DNA of 38,081 nucleotides from Bacteroidota bacterium (GTDB taxonomy: Bacteria; Bacteroidota; Bacteroidia; UKL13-3). The stretch is from positions 1 through 38,081 of the forward strand of contig CANGPW010000019.1 in assembly GCA_947456185.1 (NCBI GenBank), written 5' to 3'. Positions within the stretch are counted from its first letter, which is position 1, and every line of letters starts with the position of its first letter. The notes under the pieces are model-generated. The model had not been told where the DNA came from. It saw only the letters and a program-made list of their open reading frames with translations, and made no database searches. The translations under genes were made by a program, and so were the position numbers. Positions 22,945-31,490 of the stretch are shown here, one piece after another.

Positions 22945-25671
22945 TTATTTGCTTAGCATTTTTTGTTCACCAAATTCTAAAATTTTATCTATAAAATCAT
23001 AGGGCTTATAATTATTTAAAGCACACTGATGGAAGATAGCGGTAGCAGGTGTCATTCCTGGCAATGAATTAATTTCAATGATTACTACTTCTACCCTATT
23101 TTTATCAAATATTTTCACAAATGCATCTATCCTGCAATAGCCTTCTACGTTTAAAACTTTTGCTGTTTTTTTCAAAACATCCCTTACCTTTTCACTTATT
23201 TCATTTTGAATTTTTGGACTTTTACTAAACCTACTTGGGGTAATATTTTGCCCTTGTCCTGCTAAAAACTTTTCTTCTAATGAAAGTATTTCTCCTTCTG
23301 CTAATGTTTCACTAGGTTCAAACATTTCATAAGTTAACTTTCCTTTTTTATATTGTGTAAGCAATCCTCCAGTAACTTCCAAAAAGTGTTTAGCTTCTCC
23401 TTTTTCTAAAAATTTTTCAACTAAAAAATACTGTTTCATAGGAAATTCTTCTTTCGGTTTTAAACCTAATTTTTGAGCTAATTTGGTTTCCATTATTTCC
23501 AAAGGTCTAAAAACTCCTCCAGCATAATTGATCAAGTCATCACGTGTTTTAATTTTCTTCACAGCACTACTACAGCCGTCATCAGCTGGTTTTGCTATTA
23601 AAGGATAGCCAATAGTTTCTACCTTTTTTATGACTTCGTCAATGTTATTTTTCCAATCTTTTTGTTGAACCAGCATATGTTCTGCAATCAGAATTTTATG
23701 GTTTTTTAGCAATTCATTGGTATCATATTTATTGATGGTAATCTTACTACTTTCTACACCACTTCCGTTGTATGGAATTTTTAGTTTATTTAAATACGTT
23801 TGAACTGTTCCATCTTCTCCCGGGCGACCGTGTAATGCAATAAATACATTATCCGCCATTTTTTTCAATTCTTTATAATCAATTTTTCTTGGAGCAAATA
23901 ATTGCTTTTCTGCATCACCATATTTATCAATAATGGGTTTGCATTCCGCAATAATTTTATCCATAATTGGCAAGCGTTTGTAACCCGAAAGTTTTTCTTT
24001 GATGTCGTCTGCATTGTCTTTCAACATCACATTTACAGGCAACAACCATAATTCATGCGATTGGTCATTACCAGTTACAAATACTGGAAACGGCTGATAC
24101 TTGGTTGAAGATGCTAATTTTTCATAAATATTTCTTCCACTTTCAACCGAAATATGTCGCTCTGTTGAATAGCCACCCATAAAAACTGCTACACGTTTTT
24201 TATCACTTTTCTTACTCTTATTTTGAGCAATTTGATGGTCTAAATATTCCAATAATTGTATATGATGAAAATGCACTTGTTGTGATTGCACCCTTTCTGC
24301 CAATGAAGTGCGAATAATATAAGTTAAAAACTGTGAAGGATTCAACCCAATTTCAGCTGCTTGATGAAAAAAGAAGCTAGATGGCATCATTCCGCTGGTG
24401 GTATTTGGATCATTCAAAAACAATTTTCCTTCGTTATTGATAAATCCATCAATGCGTGCATACACATGAAAATTGAAAAAAGTAAACAGCTTTTCACAAG
24501 CCGTTCTTATTTCATCGATCTTTTTATCTGCAATATCAATTGGCGTAATTTTCCTGCTTAATCCGGGTAAATACTTACTGCGGTAATCATAAATTTCCTT
24601 ACCTTTTACAATCTCGGTTGGGGGTAATGCCACGGCAGTTCCATCTTCATTTTTAAGTACAATACAACTAAACTCTCTACCTTCAATAAATTCTTCAATT
24701 AAACATTCTGTTTCTGAGTAAATGCTTTCTAATTGAATTGTTGATTTGTTGATTTGTTGATTTGTTGATTTAGCTTTACTCTTTAACTGATTACTAGGTA
24801 CTTCAAACTCACAACTAAATAATGCCCATAAATCATCAGGATTATAAATCAATTCCTTTTTATTGTTCACCGTTGCAATGGCTGGTAAACCAATTCCTTC
24901 TTTTACGTCAGTTATTTTTTGAATGAATTGAGTTTTGGTTTTTTCGTCTTTATTAATCCAATCTTTTGGTGCAATATTTTGTATAAAAAACGATTTGATC
25001 ACCGCGTTTTCAAAGTCTTCAAAGTTATCGTTACTAATAACAGAAACCCCAACAGAACTTCCTTGATTAGCGGGTTTTACCACAAAAGGAAAACCAACTT
25101 GTTTCTTTACATTTTGGTATATATTTTTTAAATGATGGAGTTCCGATTTTTGAAACGATAAATATTTCGGAACATTCATTCCAGCACTTTGCATCAATTG
25201 TTTTTGCAAGCGTTTGTTCATTCCTAAAGAACTTGGCATTATTCCAGAACCACTGTATGGAATGTCCATAAATTCTAACAAACCTTGTATCGTTCCATCT
25301 TCGCCATTGGCGCCATGAAGCGCTAAAAATGCAAAATCAATTAACCCTTTTAAGTCTTCGGCTTTTAAAGTTTTACCTAGTTTTTTGATCAGCGACTTAC
25401 CATTGTCTTCATGAGCTGATGCTAAGTTTTCTGCATAAACTTGGACCTCGGTTTTTTGGTTTTTTAAAGCTGAAACTGGCGGATAAAAATCACGGATTGA
25501 ACCTTTATATATAAAGTGCCAATCGAGCAAAATAAAATTATTAAAGCTATCAACAAAAATAGGAATAGCATCAAAAAGTGTTTTATCTAAATTATCATAA
25601 ACTGTGCGTCCACCGGCAAACGAAACCTCACGCTCACGGCTATTTCCACCAAAAAAAATTCCTATTTTCAT
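22945..25671 (-). CDS. ddl: Tandem (double) D-alanine-D-alanine ligase-like protein
   Basis: A 908-aa protein of two fused Ddl-type ATP-grasp units; typical Ddl is about 310-370 aa. Unit 1 (1 to about 490) has FGGNSREREVS, HGANGEDG (119-126), KPANQGSSVGVS (199-210) and NDPNTTSG (420-427), where the usual Glu-x-Asn metal site reads Asp-x-Asn. Unit 2 (about 492-908) has MGGYSTERHIS, HGRPGEDG (614-621), a divergent KPADDGCSSAV (694-704) and intact EINSLPGMTP (866-875). Each half lacks part of the classic set, so they may divide labour. Ddl makes the D-Ala-D-Ala used by MurF. An insert with four 8-bp DNA repeats lies at residues about 301-313. pdxH follows after 2 bp. Confidence 0.88.
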   Translation of the reverse strand: MKIGIFFGGNSREREVSFAGGRTVYDNLDKTLFDAIPIFVDSFNNFILLDWHFIYKGSIRDFYPPVSALKNQKTEVQVYAENLASAHEDNGKSLIKKLGKTLKAEDLKGLIDFAFLALHGANGEDGTIQGLLEFMDIPYSGSGIMPSSLGMNKRLQKQLMQSAGMNVPKYLSFQKSELHHLKNIYQNVKKQVGFPFVVKPANQGSSVGVSVISNDNFEDFENAVIKSFFIQNIAPKDWINKDEKTKTQFIQKITDVKEGIGLPAIATVNNKKELIYNPDDLWALFSCEFEVPSNQLKSKAKSTNQQINKSTIQLESIYSETECLIEEFIEGREFSCIVLKNEDGTAVALPPTEIVKGKEIYDYRSKYLPGLSRKITPIDIADKKIDEIRTACEKLFTFFNFHVYARIDGFINNEGKLFLNDPNTTSGMMPSSFFFHQAAEIGLNPSQFLTYIIRTSLAERVQSQQVHFHHIQLLEYLDHQIAQNKSKKSDKKRVAVFMGGYSTERHISVESGRNIYEKLASSTKYQPFPVFVTGNDQSHELWLLPVNVMLKDNADDIKEKLSGYKRLPIMDKIIAECKPIIDKYGDAEKQLFAPRKIDYKELKKMADNVFIALHGRPGEDGTVQTYLNKLKIPYNGSGVESSKITINKYDTNELLKNHKILIAEHMLVQQKDWKNNIDEVIKKVETIGYPLIAKPADDGCSSAVKKIKTRDDLINYAGGVFRPLEIMETKLAQKLGLKPKEEFPMKQYFLVEKFLEKGEAKHFLEVTGGLLTQYKKGKLTYEMFEPSETLAEGEILSLEEKFLAGQGQNITPSRFSKSPKIQNEISEKVRDVLKKTAKVLNVEGYCRIDAFVKIFDKNRVEVVIIEINSLPGMTPATAIFHQCALNNYKPYDFIDKILEFGEQKMLSK
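24738..24769. repeat. Four perfect 8-bp tandem repeats inside ddl
   Basis: TTGTTGAT occurs four times without change. It encodes the low-complexity insert STNQQINKST in unit 1 of the ligase. Because 8 is not a multiple of 3, gaining or losing one copy would break the frame. Confidence 0.9.
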
Positions 25672-25823
25672 ATATCAAATATTTGCTTCTCGTTTGATCG
25701 AGATAAACAGCATACAAACCTAAAATAAAATAAATGGATTGACTAATCTTTTTATCTAAATCATGTTGATAAGATTTGGATAGAAATTTTGAATATTGGA
25801 TTTTGAATTAAATGAAATTGCTA

Positions 25824-25855
25824 CCGTTGTGTTATAGCGCAGCGACACCAATAAC
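25824..25855. repeat. Dispersed hairpin repeat, degenerate distant copy
   Basis: CCGTTGTGTTATAGCGCAGCG followed by ACACCAATAAC. It keeps the TAGCGCAGCG core and weak GTT..AAC arms of the family at 2166, 2516 and 5541, about 20 kb away. Confidence 0.55.
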
Positions 25856-25903
25856 ATGTCAAACTCTTATTAAATTAAAGATAACCTTACATTTACCAAT
25901 AAT

Positions 25904-25946
25904 CGTCTGACGCTAGCAATGCTAAACCTATCGAAGCGTCTGACGG
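25904..25946. repeat. CGTCTGACG inverted repeat, copy 1
   Basis: CGTCTGACGCT at 25904-25914 and AGCGTCTGACGG at 25935-25946 form an inverted repeat with one central mismatch, around a 20-nt spacer. The sister copy is at 37586-37633. Confidence 0.75.
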
Positions 25947-26030
25947 TTTGGAAAATTAACTTTATTAAAACAAGATAATTACTAAATTGCAGAACAAACA
26001 AAATTGTTAATTATATAACAAGCCTTAGGC

Positions 26031-28289
26031 ATGAAATACATACTCGCTATTTTATTTTTTATACCAAATATAATTGCAGCACAAATTGCAAATCAATATG
26101 CCGATGCGCTTACAGCGAAGTATGAGCAAGATTTGATAAAAGCAACCCAATTACTAAAACCACCATTTTTAACTACAAAAAAAACAGAAGAAAATGGACG
26201 ATTAATTGAATTCGATGGCTTTGGCGACAATGGTTTTCCAGAGTTTAAAACAACCTGTTCTAATATTGGCCTTGCTGCCACCTTAAATACCAATCAAGTA
26301 TGGCCAAGTGGAGTTTTAGGATTAAATTTAAGTGGAATCGGATATAATAAATTAGGCATGTGGGATGGTGGAGGAGTGAGAATTTCTCATAGAGAATTTT
26401 TGGGCAGAGTAATAAATATGGACACTTCATCCAGTTTATCTTCTCATTCAAATAATGTGGCGGGATTATTAATAGCTGCTGGTTTTAATCCTAATGCTAA
26501 AGGATTGGCTTATCAAAGTAATTTAAAAGCTTGGAACTTTACTAATGATAGAACAGAAATGGCATTATTTGCGAATGATTTATTGGTTTCTAACCATTCC
26601 TATGGAAATGCAGCAGCATGGATATTTTCAGGAGGTTTTCAATATTGGTTAGGCGACACCACATTAAATGCCACCAAAGATTGGAAATTTGGATTTTATG
26701 ATACAAGAACCAAAGATTTTGACAGTATTTCGTGGGCAAATCCAAATTATTTAATTGTAAAAGCAGTTGGAAATGACCGGGGTAATTCAATAGCAGCAGG
26801 TTCTCCACATTTGATTTGGAACGGAACCTCTTTTGTTTTATCAACAGCAAATAGAGATACTGTTGGCCCTTATGATTGTATTGTAACTTATGGAACTGCT
26901 AAAAATATTTTAACTGTTGGTGCTATAGATATTTTACCAAATGGATTTGTATCTGCACCTTTAAATACGATTAGTTATAGCAGTTGGGGACCCACCGATG
27001 ATGGAAGAATAAAACCAGATATTGTTTGTGGAACAAACTCCACCTTTACTCCCACTAGCACAAACGATTCATCTTATAGCTCTTTGGGTGGTACTTCCAT
27101 GGCTGCTCCAGGAGCAACAGGTTCATTGTTGTTGGTACAACAACATTTTTATAATTTAAAAAACAGATTTATGAAATCCGCTACTTTAAAAGGATTGGCT
27201 ATTCATACTGCAACAAATTGTAAAACTACTTTAGGACCAAACTATGAAAGTGGTTGGGGATTATTAAACACTGCAAAAGCTGCTCAAACTATCAGTGATT
27301 CTGTTAAAAACATCATCAAAGAATATAATTTATTAAATAGTGATACTTTTAAATTTATTATTTCTGTAAATGGATTAGATACTGTAAAAACCACTTTGTG
27401 TTGGACCGATCCACCAGCAATTGCAAGTGCTCCCGCTTATAATGATACCATACCAAAATTGATCAATGATTTGGATATTCAAATCATTAGGAACTCAAAT
27501 AGTCAAGTTTATTTGCCTTATATTTTAAATCCAAATAATCCAAGTGCATCTGCAACAAATGGAAATAATTTTAGAGATAATGTAGAACAAATTTATTTGC
27601 CAAACTTACCAAGTGGCACTTACACTATTTTGGTAACTCATAAAAACAATTTGCAAAACAATGCACCACAAGCATTTTCATTAGTTGGAAGTGGATTTGT
27701 ATTAACGGCTACTTTACCTGTAAAATGGCTGAATTTTGATGGTATAAACCTGGGAGATAAAGTTCAATTAAATTGGAGAACAGTGAATGAAGTAAACAAC
27801 GCGGGATTTGACATTGAACGTTCTACCAATAATCAAACCTTTGGGAAAATAGGATACGTTAAGGGATTTGGAAATACGGTTGTAATTCAAAAATACGATT
27901 TTATAGATGAGCTAAATAATTTTACAAATATTGATCCATTTAGCGATAAATTATATTATAGATTGAAACAAATAGACTATGATGGAAACTATCATTATTC
28001 TAGAACCATTTCGATAGATGCTCCAAATATGTTTGGTGTATTTGTGTATCCAAACCCATTCAATGAATCTTTAAATGTTGCTATCAATTCTAATATTTCA
28101 AATCAAAACTGTGATGTAAAATTATTGGATTTGAGTGGAAGAGAATTAATAACCAAAAGTTTTACCACAAATAACAAAGAATTTATTTTTGAAATGAAAG
28201 AGGTAAATATGCTAAATCCCGGAATTTACTTTATAAGAATTATTGTTAATGGTAAAATATTTACAAACAAAATAATTAAGATTAACTAG
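26031..28289 (+). CDS. Secreted S8 subtilisin-like peptidase with T9SS sorting domain
   Basis: A 752-aa protein. Residues 1-17 are a signal peptide (ending IIAA before Q). The peptidase S8 triad is Asp112 (GMWDGGG), His139 (SSHSNNVAG) and Ser356 (GGTSMAAPG); Asn248 in VKAVGNDRG fits the oxyanion position. After the protease comes a beta-sandwich region (DTVKTTLCWTDPPAI, LINDLDIQI, GTYTILVTHKNN) resembling the jelly-roll (CUB/P-like) domains of such proteases. The last about 85 residues are a T9SS type A domain (VYPNPFNESLNVAI ... KIFTNKIIKIN). It is probably released to or held on the cell surface. Its TAG stop overlaps the stop of the convergent gene at a CTAG. Confidence 0.9.
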   Translation: MKYILAILFFIPNIIAAQIANQYADALTAKYEQDLIKATQLLKPPFLTTKKTEENGRLIEFDGFGDNGFPEFKTTCSNIGLAATLNTNQVWPSGVLGLNLSGIGYNKLGMWDGGGVRISHREFLGRVINMDTSSSLSSHSNNVAGLLIAAGFNPNAKGLAYQSNLKAWNFTNDRTEMALFANDLLVSNHSYGNAAAWIFSGGFQYWLGDTTLNATKDWKFGFYDTRTKDFDSISWANPNYLIVKAVGNDRGNSIAAGSPHLIWNGTSFVLSTANRDTVGPYDCIVTYGTAKNILTVGAIDILPNGFVSAPLNTISYSSWGPTDDGRIKPDIVCGTNSTFTPTSTNDSSYSSLGGTSMAAPGATGSLLLVQQHFYNLKNRFMKSATLKGLAIHTATNCKTTLGPNYESGWGLLNTAKAAQTISDSVKNIIKEYNLLNSDTFKFIISVNGLDTVKTTLCWTDPPAIASAPAYNDTIPKLINDLDIQIIRNSNSQVYLPYILNPNNPSASATNGNNFRDNVEQIYLPNLPSGTYTILVTHKNNLQNNAPQAFSLVGSGFVLTATLPVKWLNFDGINLGDKVQLNWRTVNEVNNAGFDIERSTNNQTFGKIGYVKGFGNTVVIQKYDFIDELNNFTNIDPFSDKLYYRLKQIDYDGNYHYSRTISIDAPNMFGVFVYPNPFNESLNVAINSNISNQNCDVKLLDLSGRELITKSFTTNNKEFIFEMKEVNMLNPGIYFIRIIVNGKIFTNKIIKIN

Positions 28290-28819
28290 CCAATCATATT
28301 CCACCATTGAGATATTATTTTGAATAAAAATTCAAAAAAGGAAAGTCCTGCAAAAACAGTGGTGGCCCAAAAACCATTACTTATAATTACACTTAATATA
28401 AACATCCGCCAATCGTGAGCAGTTAATCCATTGTATTCAAAATTTCCTTTGCGTCTAAAAGCTACGGCCACAAAAGGATTGAAATAAATGGATAAGAAAA
28501 CGAATAAAAACAAATGACTTTTTCTAAGTAAATTTACTAAAAATAATTTATAACCTACACTTTCATTACTTTTAATAATGGCATTCATTTTCTCTTTTGA
28601 ATATTCTATTCCTAAAAAATCACGTTTTAAATAATCGTAAATGAGGAAGTAAAACCAGCAAAATAAAAATGATAAAACCACCATGACGCTAAATCCATAA
28701 ATAACTCCTAACTGGTATAAAGCAAATGGGTACAACACAAAATCGAAACTATAATTAATAATAGTAAACGTGCTAGCGCCTGTTAAAAATAATAATATTC
28801 GGTGTAAAATAGGTTTCAT
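28286..28819 (-). CDS. Hypothetical multi-pass membrane protein
   Basis: A 177-aa protein with about four hydrophobic helices: near residues 8-28 (ILLFLTGASTFTII), 35-62 (LGVIYGFSVMVVLSFLFCWFYFLIY), 95-118 (SHLFLFVFLSIYFNPFVAVAF) and 138-170 (WRMFILSVIISNGFWATTVFAGLSFFEFLFKI). No family is recognised. It starts directly after the stop of the DUF2156-like gene with no gap, so the two are translationally linked and may act together in the inner membrane. Its final four bases overlap the end of the convergent subtilase gene. Confidence 0.7.
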   Translation of the reverse strand: MKPILHRILLFLTGASTFTIINYSFDFVLYPFALYQLGVIYGFSVMVVLSFLFCWFYFLIYDYLKRDFLGIEYSKEKMNAIIKSNESVGYKLFLVNLLRKSHLFLFVFLSIYFNPFVAVAFRRKGNFEYNGLTAHDWRMFILSVIISNGFWATTVFAGLSFFEFLFKIISQWWNMIG

Positions 28820-29737
28820 TTAGTTGAATGCAATACTATATGTTTTTAGGTAAAAAGCTGGATTTAATTGCTGCTTAAAATACCTCAATGATTCCACTCC
28901 TCTGTCTTCTTGAAAATTAAAATATTTAAAGTTTTGTTCTACTAATTTAGTTGCCAATTCCTTTAATAAATATATTCCTAAACCATTAAATGTTTTAAAA
29001 AAATGTCCAACGATCCATTCATTGTTTAATTCTTCATAAATGATTAAACCGCTTAATTTTTGCTTGGTATATAACTTCAATATTTTTAAATTGAATGATT
29101 TGTTCGTGTCCAAACATTTTTGAAAAGCCAGCCATTCTTTTTGCAAATTGGCATTATTCAAATTACTTTTATCTGATTTTATTTGCATGCAATCTTCACA
29201 AAAAACCTTTAATTCATCTAAATCATCAATGTCATTTAAATTGAATATTTCGACAGTTAATCCTTCGTTTTCCTTGATGGCTTTGCTAATTGAATTGCGT
29301 TGTTTTTTATATTTGCTACCTTGCAATAAAGCAATATCTGAAAGCTGATAAATGTATTCAAAATCGTCCAAGTCTTCTACTAATTTTAAATTTGGAATAT
29401 TCGTATTTACGGAAATATTTGGACAATTAATTTTTAATTGAAATACCCCTAACTTTACTATTTCATTTTTACAAATTTCAATTAATTCCGGTGTTAAATT
29501 TGAAGTTAGCAAATGTCCAAATGCCATACCAAATGGTGGATTTAATAAAACCAAAAGAAGTGAATTACCGAATGTAAAATAATGAACTTTTGAAGTATCA
29601 TTCCAGAAACAAATGGTAGAAAGTAAAAAATCTGAAGTTGGAATGATTGACATTTTACTTAATTGCGCGGCATAATGATTGTTATTTAAAACTGATTCAT
29701 TTTGTTCAAATAAGGAATTGTCATTTATAAAATTCAA
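28820..29737 (-). CDS. DUF2156 / FemAB-like acyltransferase-type protein
   Basis: A 305-aa soluble protein. The central part (YIYQLSDIALLQGSKYKKQRNSISKAIKENEGLTVEIF) and end (GLGIYLLKELATKLVEQNFKYFNFQEDRGVESLRYFKQQLNPAFYLKTYSIAF) match the DUF2156 / phosphatidylglycerol lysyltransferase C-terminal type. That group has a double GNAT fold related to FemAB aminoacyl transferases. The MprF-like lysyltransferase membrane part is absent. It could transfer an amino-acyl or acyl group to a lipid or peptide; substrate unknown. It sits immediately upstream of the membrane protein at 28286, which might supply membrane anchoring. Confidence 0.65.
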   Translation of the reverse strand: MNFINDNSLFEQNESVLNNNHYAAQLSKMSIIPTSDFLLSTICFWNDTSKVHYFTFGNSLLLVLLNPPFGMAFGHLLTSNLTPELIEICKNEIVKLGVFQLKINCPNISVNTNIPNLKLVEDLDDFEYIYQLSDIALLQGSKYKKQRNSISKAIKENEGLTVEIFNLNDIDDLDELKVFCEDCMQIKSDKSNLNNANLQKEWLAFQKCLDTNKSFNLKILKLYTKQKLSGLIIYEELNNEWIVGHFFKTFNGLGIYLLKELATKLVEQNFKYFNFQEDRGVESLRYFKQQLNPAFYLKTYSIAFN

Positions 29738-29832
29738 ATTATTTTTTTTAGGAGTTCCTGCACATTGTTCAATAATCTTGCCGACAAAATTTACAAGTAA
29801 AATAGTCAGTTTTAATTGATAATATAAACAAC

Positions 29833-29866
29833 AAAAAAGACTGTTTCTTGTTTGAAACAGCCTTTT
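29833..29866 (-). terminator. Bidirectional intrinsic terminator
   Basis: CTGTTTC (29841-29847) pairs with GAAACAG (29854-29860), loop 6 nt. The A run 29833-29838 gives a U tract on the minus strand and TTTT follows at 29863 on the plus. It closes the DUF2807/OMP gene ending at 29888. Confidence 0.82.
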
Positions 29867-29887
29867 AATTACTTCATTACTATAATT

Positions 29888-31294
29888 TTAAAAATTAAAT
29901 GCCAAACCCGTTTGCATGGTTCTAGTATCGGCAACTTTTGCAGTTTCAAACATAGGCACTAGGCCAAAATTAGTAAAAACACTTATATGATTATAACCAA
30001 TTCTAAGAGTGGCATCTGCTCTAAATTTGTTTACAAAAAAATCTGAGCTATAACGTTTTTCATATTCAACTCCATTATTACTGTATTCAGTATAAATTGA
30101 ATTGCCAATATTATAATTTATTATAACACCTGTTGCAAAATAAAAATGATTGTCGTTTTTGTTACAACTACTATTTAATTTAATTAAAAAGGGAATAGTT
30201 AAGTTAAATTGGCTCAATCTGCTAGTTGTTAAAGTTGCATCTGTTGCTTTAAACGCTAATACTTTTGTGCTTTCACCGTCAATTAAAGTGTCTTTATTTT
30301 TAAAACCATAATGGTCAAAACTAAATCCAAATCCTGTTGTAAGTGCCATATAACCTTTTATAATTGGCAAGTCAAAATCACCAAAATTGATTGCAAAACG
30401 CCATGAACTTCCTAAGTTAGTTTCTAAGTATTTATTGGAAGGGTCTAAAGTATTATTCATATTCGGAGTAACAAATGTACCAACACCAAATTCAAATCCA
30501 CCAAATGCTTCGGTCATATCGTTACTATGCTTTTTATATTTATTTTTAGGTTTTATTGAAATTTCGCCTTTAACATGTCCTGCATCATCGTCAATTTCAT
30601 CGCCATTTACTTTTTCAATTTTTGACGCGCCACTTAGGTTTTTATCTACGTTTTTTGGATTTCCGGCATACTCAATTTTTGAAACTCCACTTGCTTCAGC
30701 TTTTAAATTATTTTTTACAGTTGCAGCTATTTTAGAAGCACCATTTGCTTCCACATTTAAGTTTTCAAATGCCATTCCAATTGCATTCACTTTTGAAGCA
30801 CCTGTAACTTCAATTTTTCCTTCAGTCGCCTTTCCATCTAAAGTTAATTTACTGGCTCCATTTATTTCAGCTTTTAGTTTTTCAACTTCTAAATTTAATT
30901 CAGATTTAGTAGCACCATCGGCATAAATTGTAAAACTTGCAGTTTTAAAAATACTGTCATTTCCCATTTTAATTTTGGCGTTTCCTTCTAATTTTAATTC
31001 TTGTAAACTATTAGCATAAATAGTAATATTAAGTGGTATGGCACCATTGAACTCAGCCAAATCGAAAGTAAGCGTATTGTTATTTATTTTGAATCCTTTG
31101 TTTAAATAAGTGGAAGAAAATTTCTTTAAATCAGTTTCATTGAAAGATAAAAAATTGGAATCGCATTTAATTAATTTGATTTCAAAATTAGCGGGAATGA
31201 TCATTTTATTGAAATCAGGAATTGAAATTTTATTTTGAGCAATAGCCACCATGCTAAAAAATGATATTGATAAGGCGAGTATTATTTTTTTCAT
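29888..31294 (-). CDS. DUF2807 (GIN-domain) / outer-membrane beta-barrel fusion
   Basis: A 468-aa protein. Residues 1-19 are a signal peptide. Residues about 22-230 form a parallel beta-repeat domain of the DUF2807 (putative adhesin head GIN) type, with the recurring turn GASK (NGASKLTLDG, TGASKVNAIG, NGASKIAATV, SGASKIEKVN). A Lys-rich hinge follows (KPKNKYKKHSND). Residues about 262-468 form a beta-barrel (FGGFEFGVGTF, LGSSWRFAINFG, FNLTIPFLIKLN) ending in Phe, as in outer-membrane proteins. The fusion suggests an adhesin-like solenoid projecting from a barrel. The terminator lies just after the stop. A lone-gene transcript is likely. Confidence 0.85.
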   Translation of the reverse strand: MKKIILALSISFFSMVAIAQNKISIPDFNKMIIPANFEIKLIKCDSNFLSFNETDLKKFSSTYLNKGFKINNNTLTFDLAEFNGAIPLNITIYANSLQELKLEGNAKIKMGNDSIFKTASFTIYADGATKSELNLEVEKLKAEINGASKLTLDGKATEGKIEVTGASKVNAIGMAFENLNVEANGASKIAATVKNNLKAEASGVSKIEYAGNPKNVDKNLSGASKIEKVNGDEIDDDAGHVKGEISIKPKNKYKKHSNDMTEAFGGFEFGVGTFVTPNMNNTLDPSNKYLETNLGSSWRFAINFGDFDLPIIKGYMALTTGFGFSFDHYGFKNKDTLIDGESTKVLAFKATDATLTTSRLSQFNLTIPFLIKLNSSCNKNDNHFYFATGVIINYNIGNSIYTEYSNNGVEYEKRYSSDFFVNKFRADATLRIGYNHISVFTNFGLVPMFETAKVADTRTMQTGLAFNF

Positions 31295-31424
31295 GAATTT
31301 ATTTATTATTTTTAAGCTTAATACGACAACTAAAGTAATTTGTTACATTTAAGGAAAAAATATTTTATAAATATTGATTATTAACTACTTAAAAAATCTA
31401 AAATAATTAATAACAATCAATAAA

Positions 31425-31432
31425 TAGCTTTG
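31425..31432 (+). promoter_or_regulatory. Putative -7 element upstream of the UvrD-type helicase
   Basis: TAGCTTTG matches the Bacteroidota -7 consensus TAnnTTTG, 58 bp before the GTG start at 31491. The same octamer, followed by TGA, lies before the HU-SPOR gene at 33873-33880. No good TTG -33 partner was found at 19-23 bp, so the call is weak. Confidence 0.3.
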
Positions 31433-31490
31433 TGACTATTTATAGTTAAAATGTTGAAAACACACTTCTATAAATTACTAAATTGCAACC

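Larger units (their letters stand above)
25672..26030. other. Divergent intergenic region
   Basis: 359 bp between the ddl-like and subtilase starts. It contains a degenerate dispersed hairpin repeat (25824-25855) and a CGTCTGACG inverted repeat (25904-25946). No gene or clear promoter was recognised. Confidence 0.7.

Noticed and set aside
30387-30926. 179-codon ORF antisense to the DUF2807/OMP gene
   Set aside because: A frame shadow of the strongly patterned GASK repeats; the opposite frame has a signal peptide and family match.
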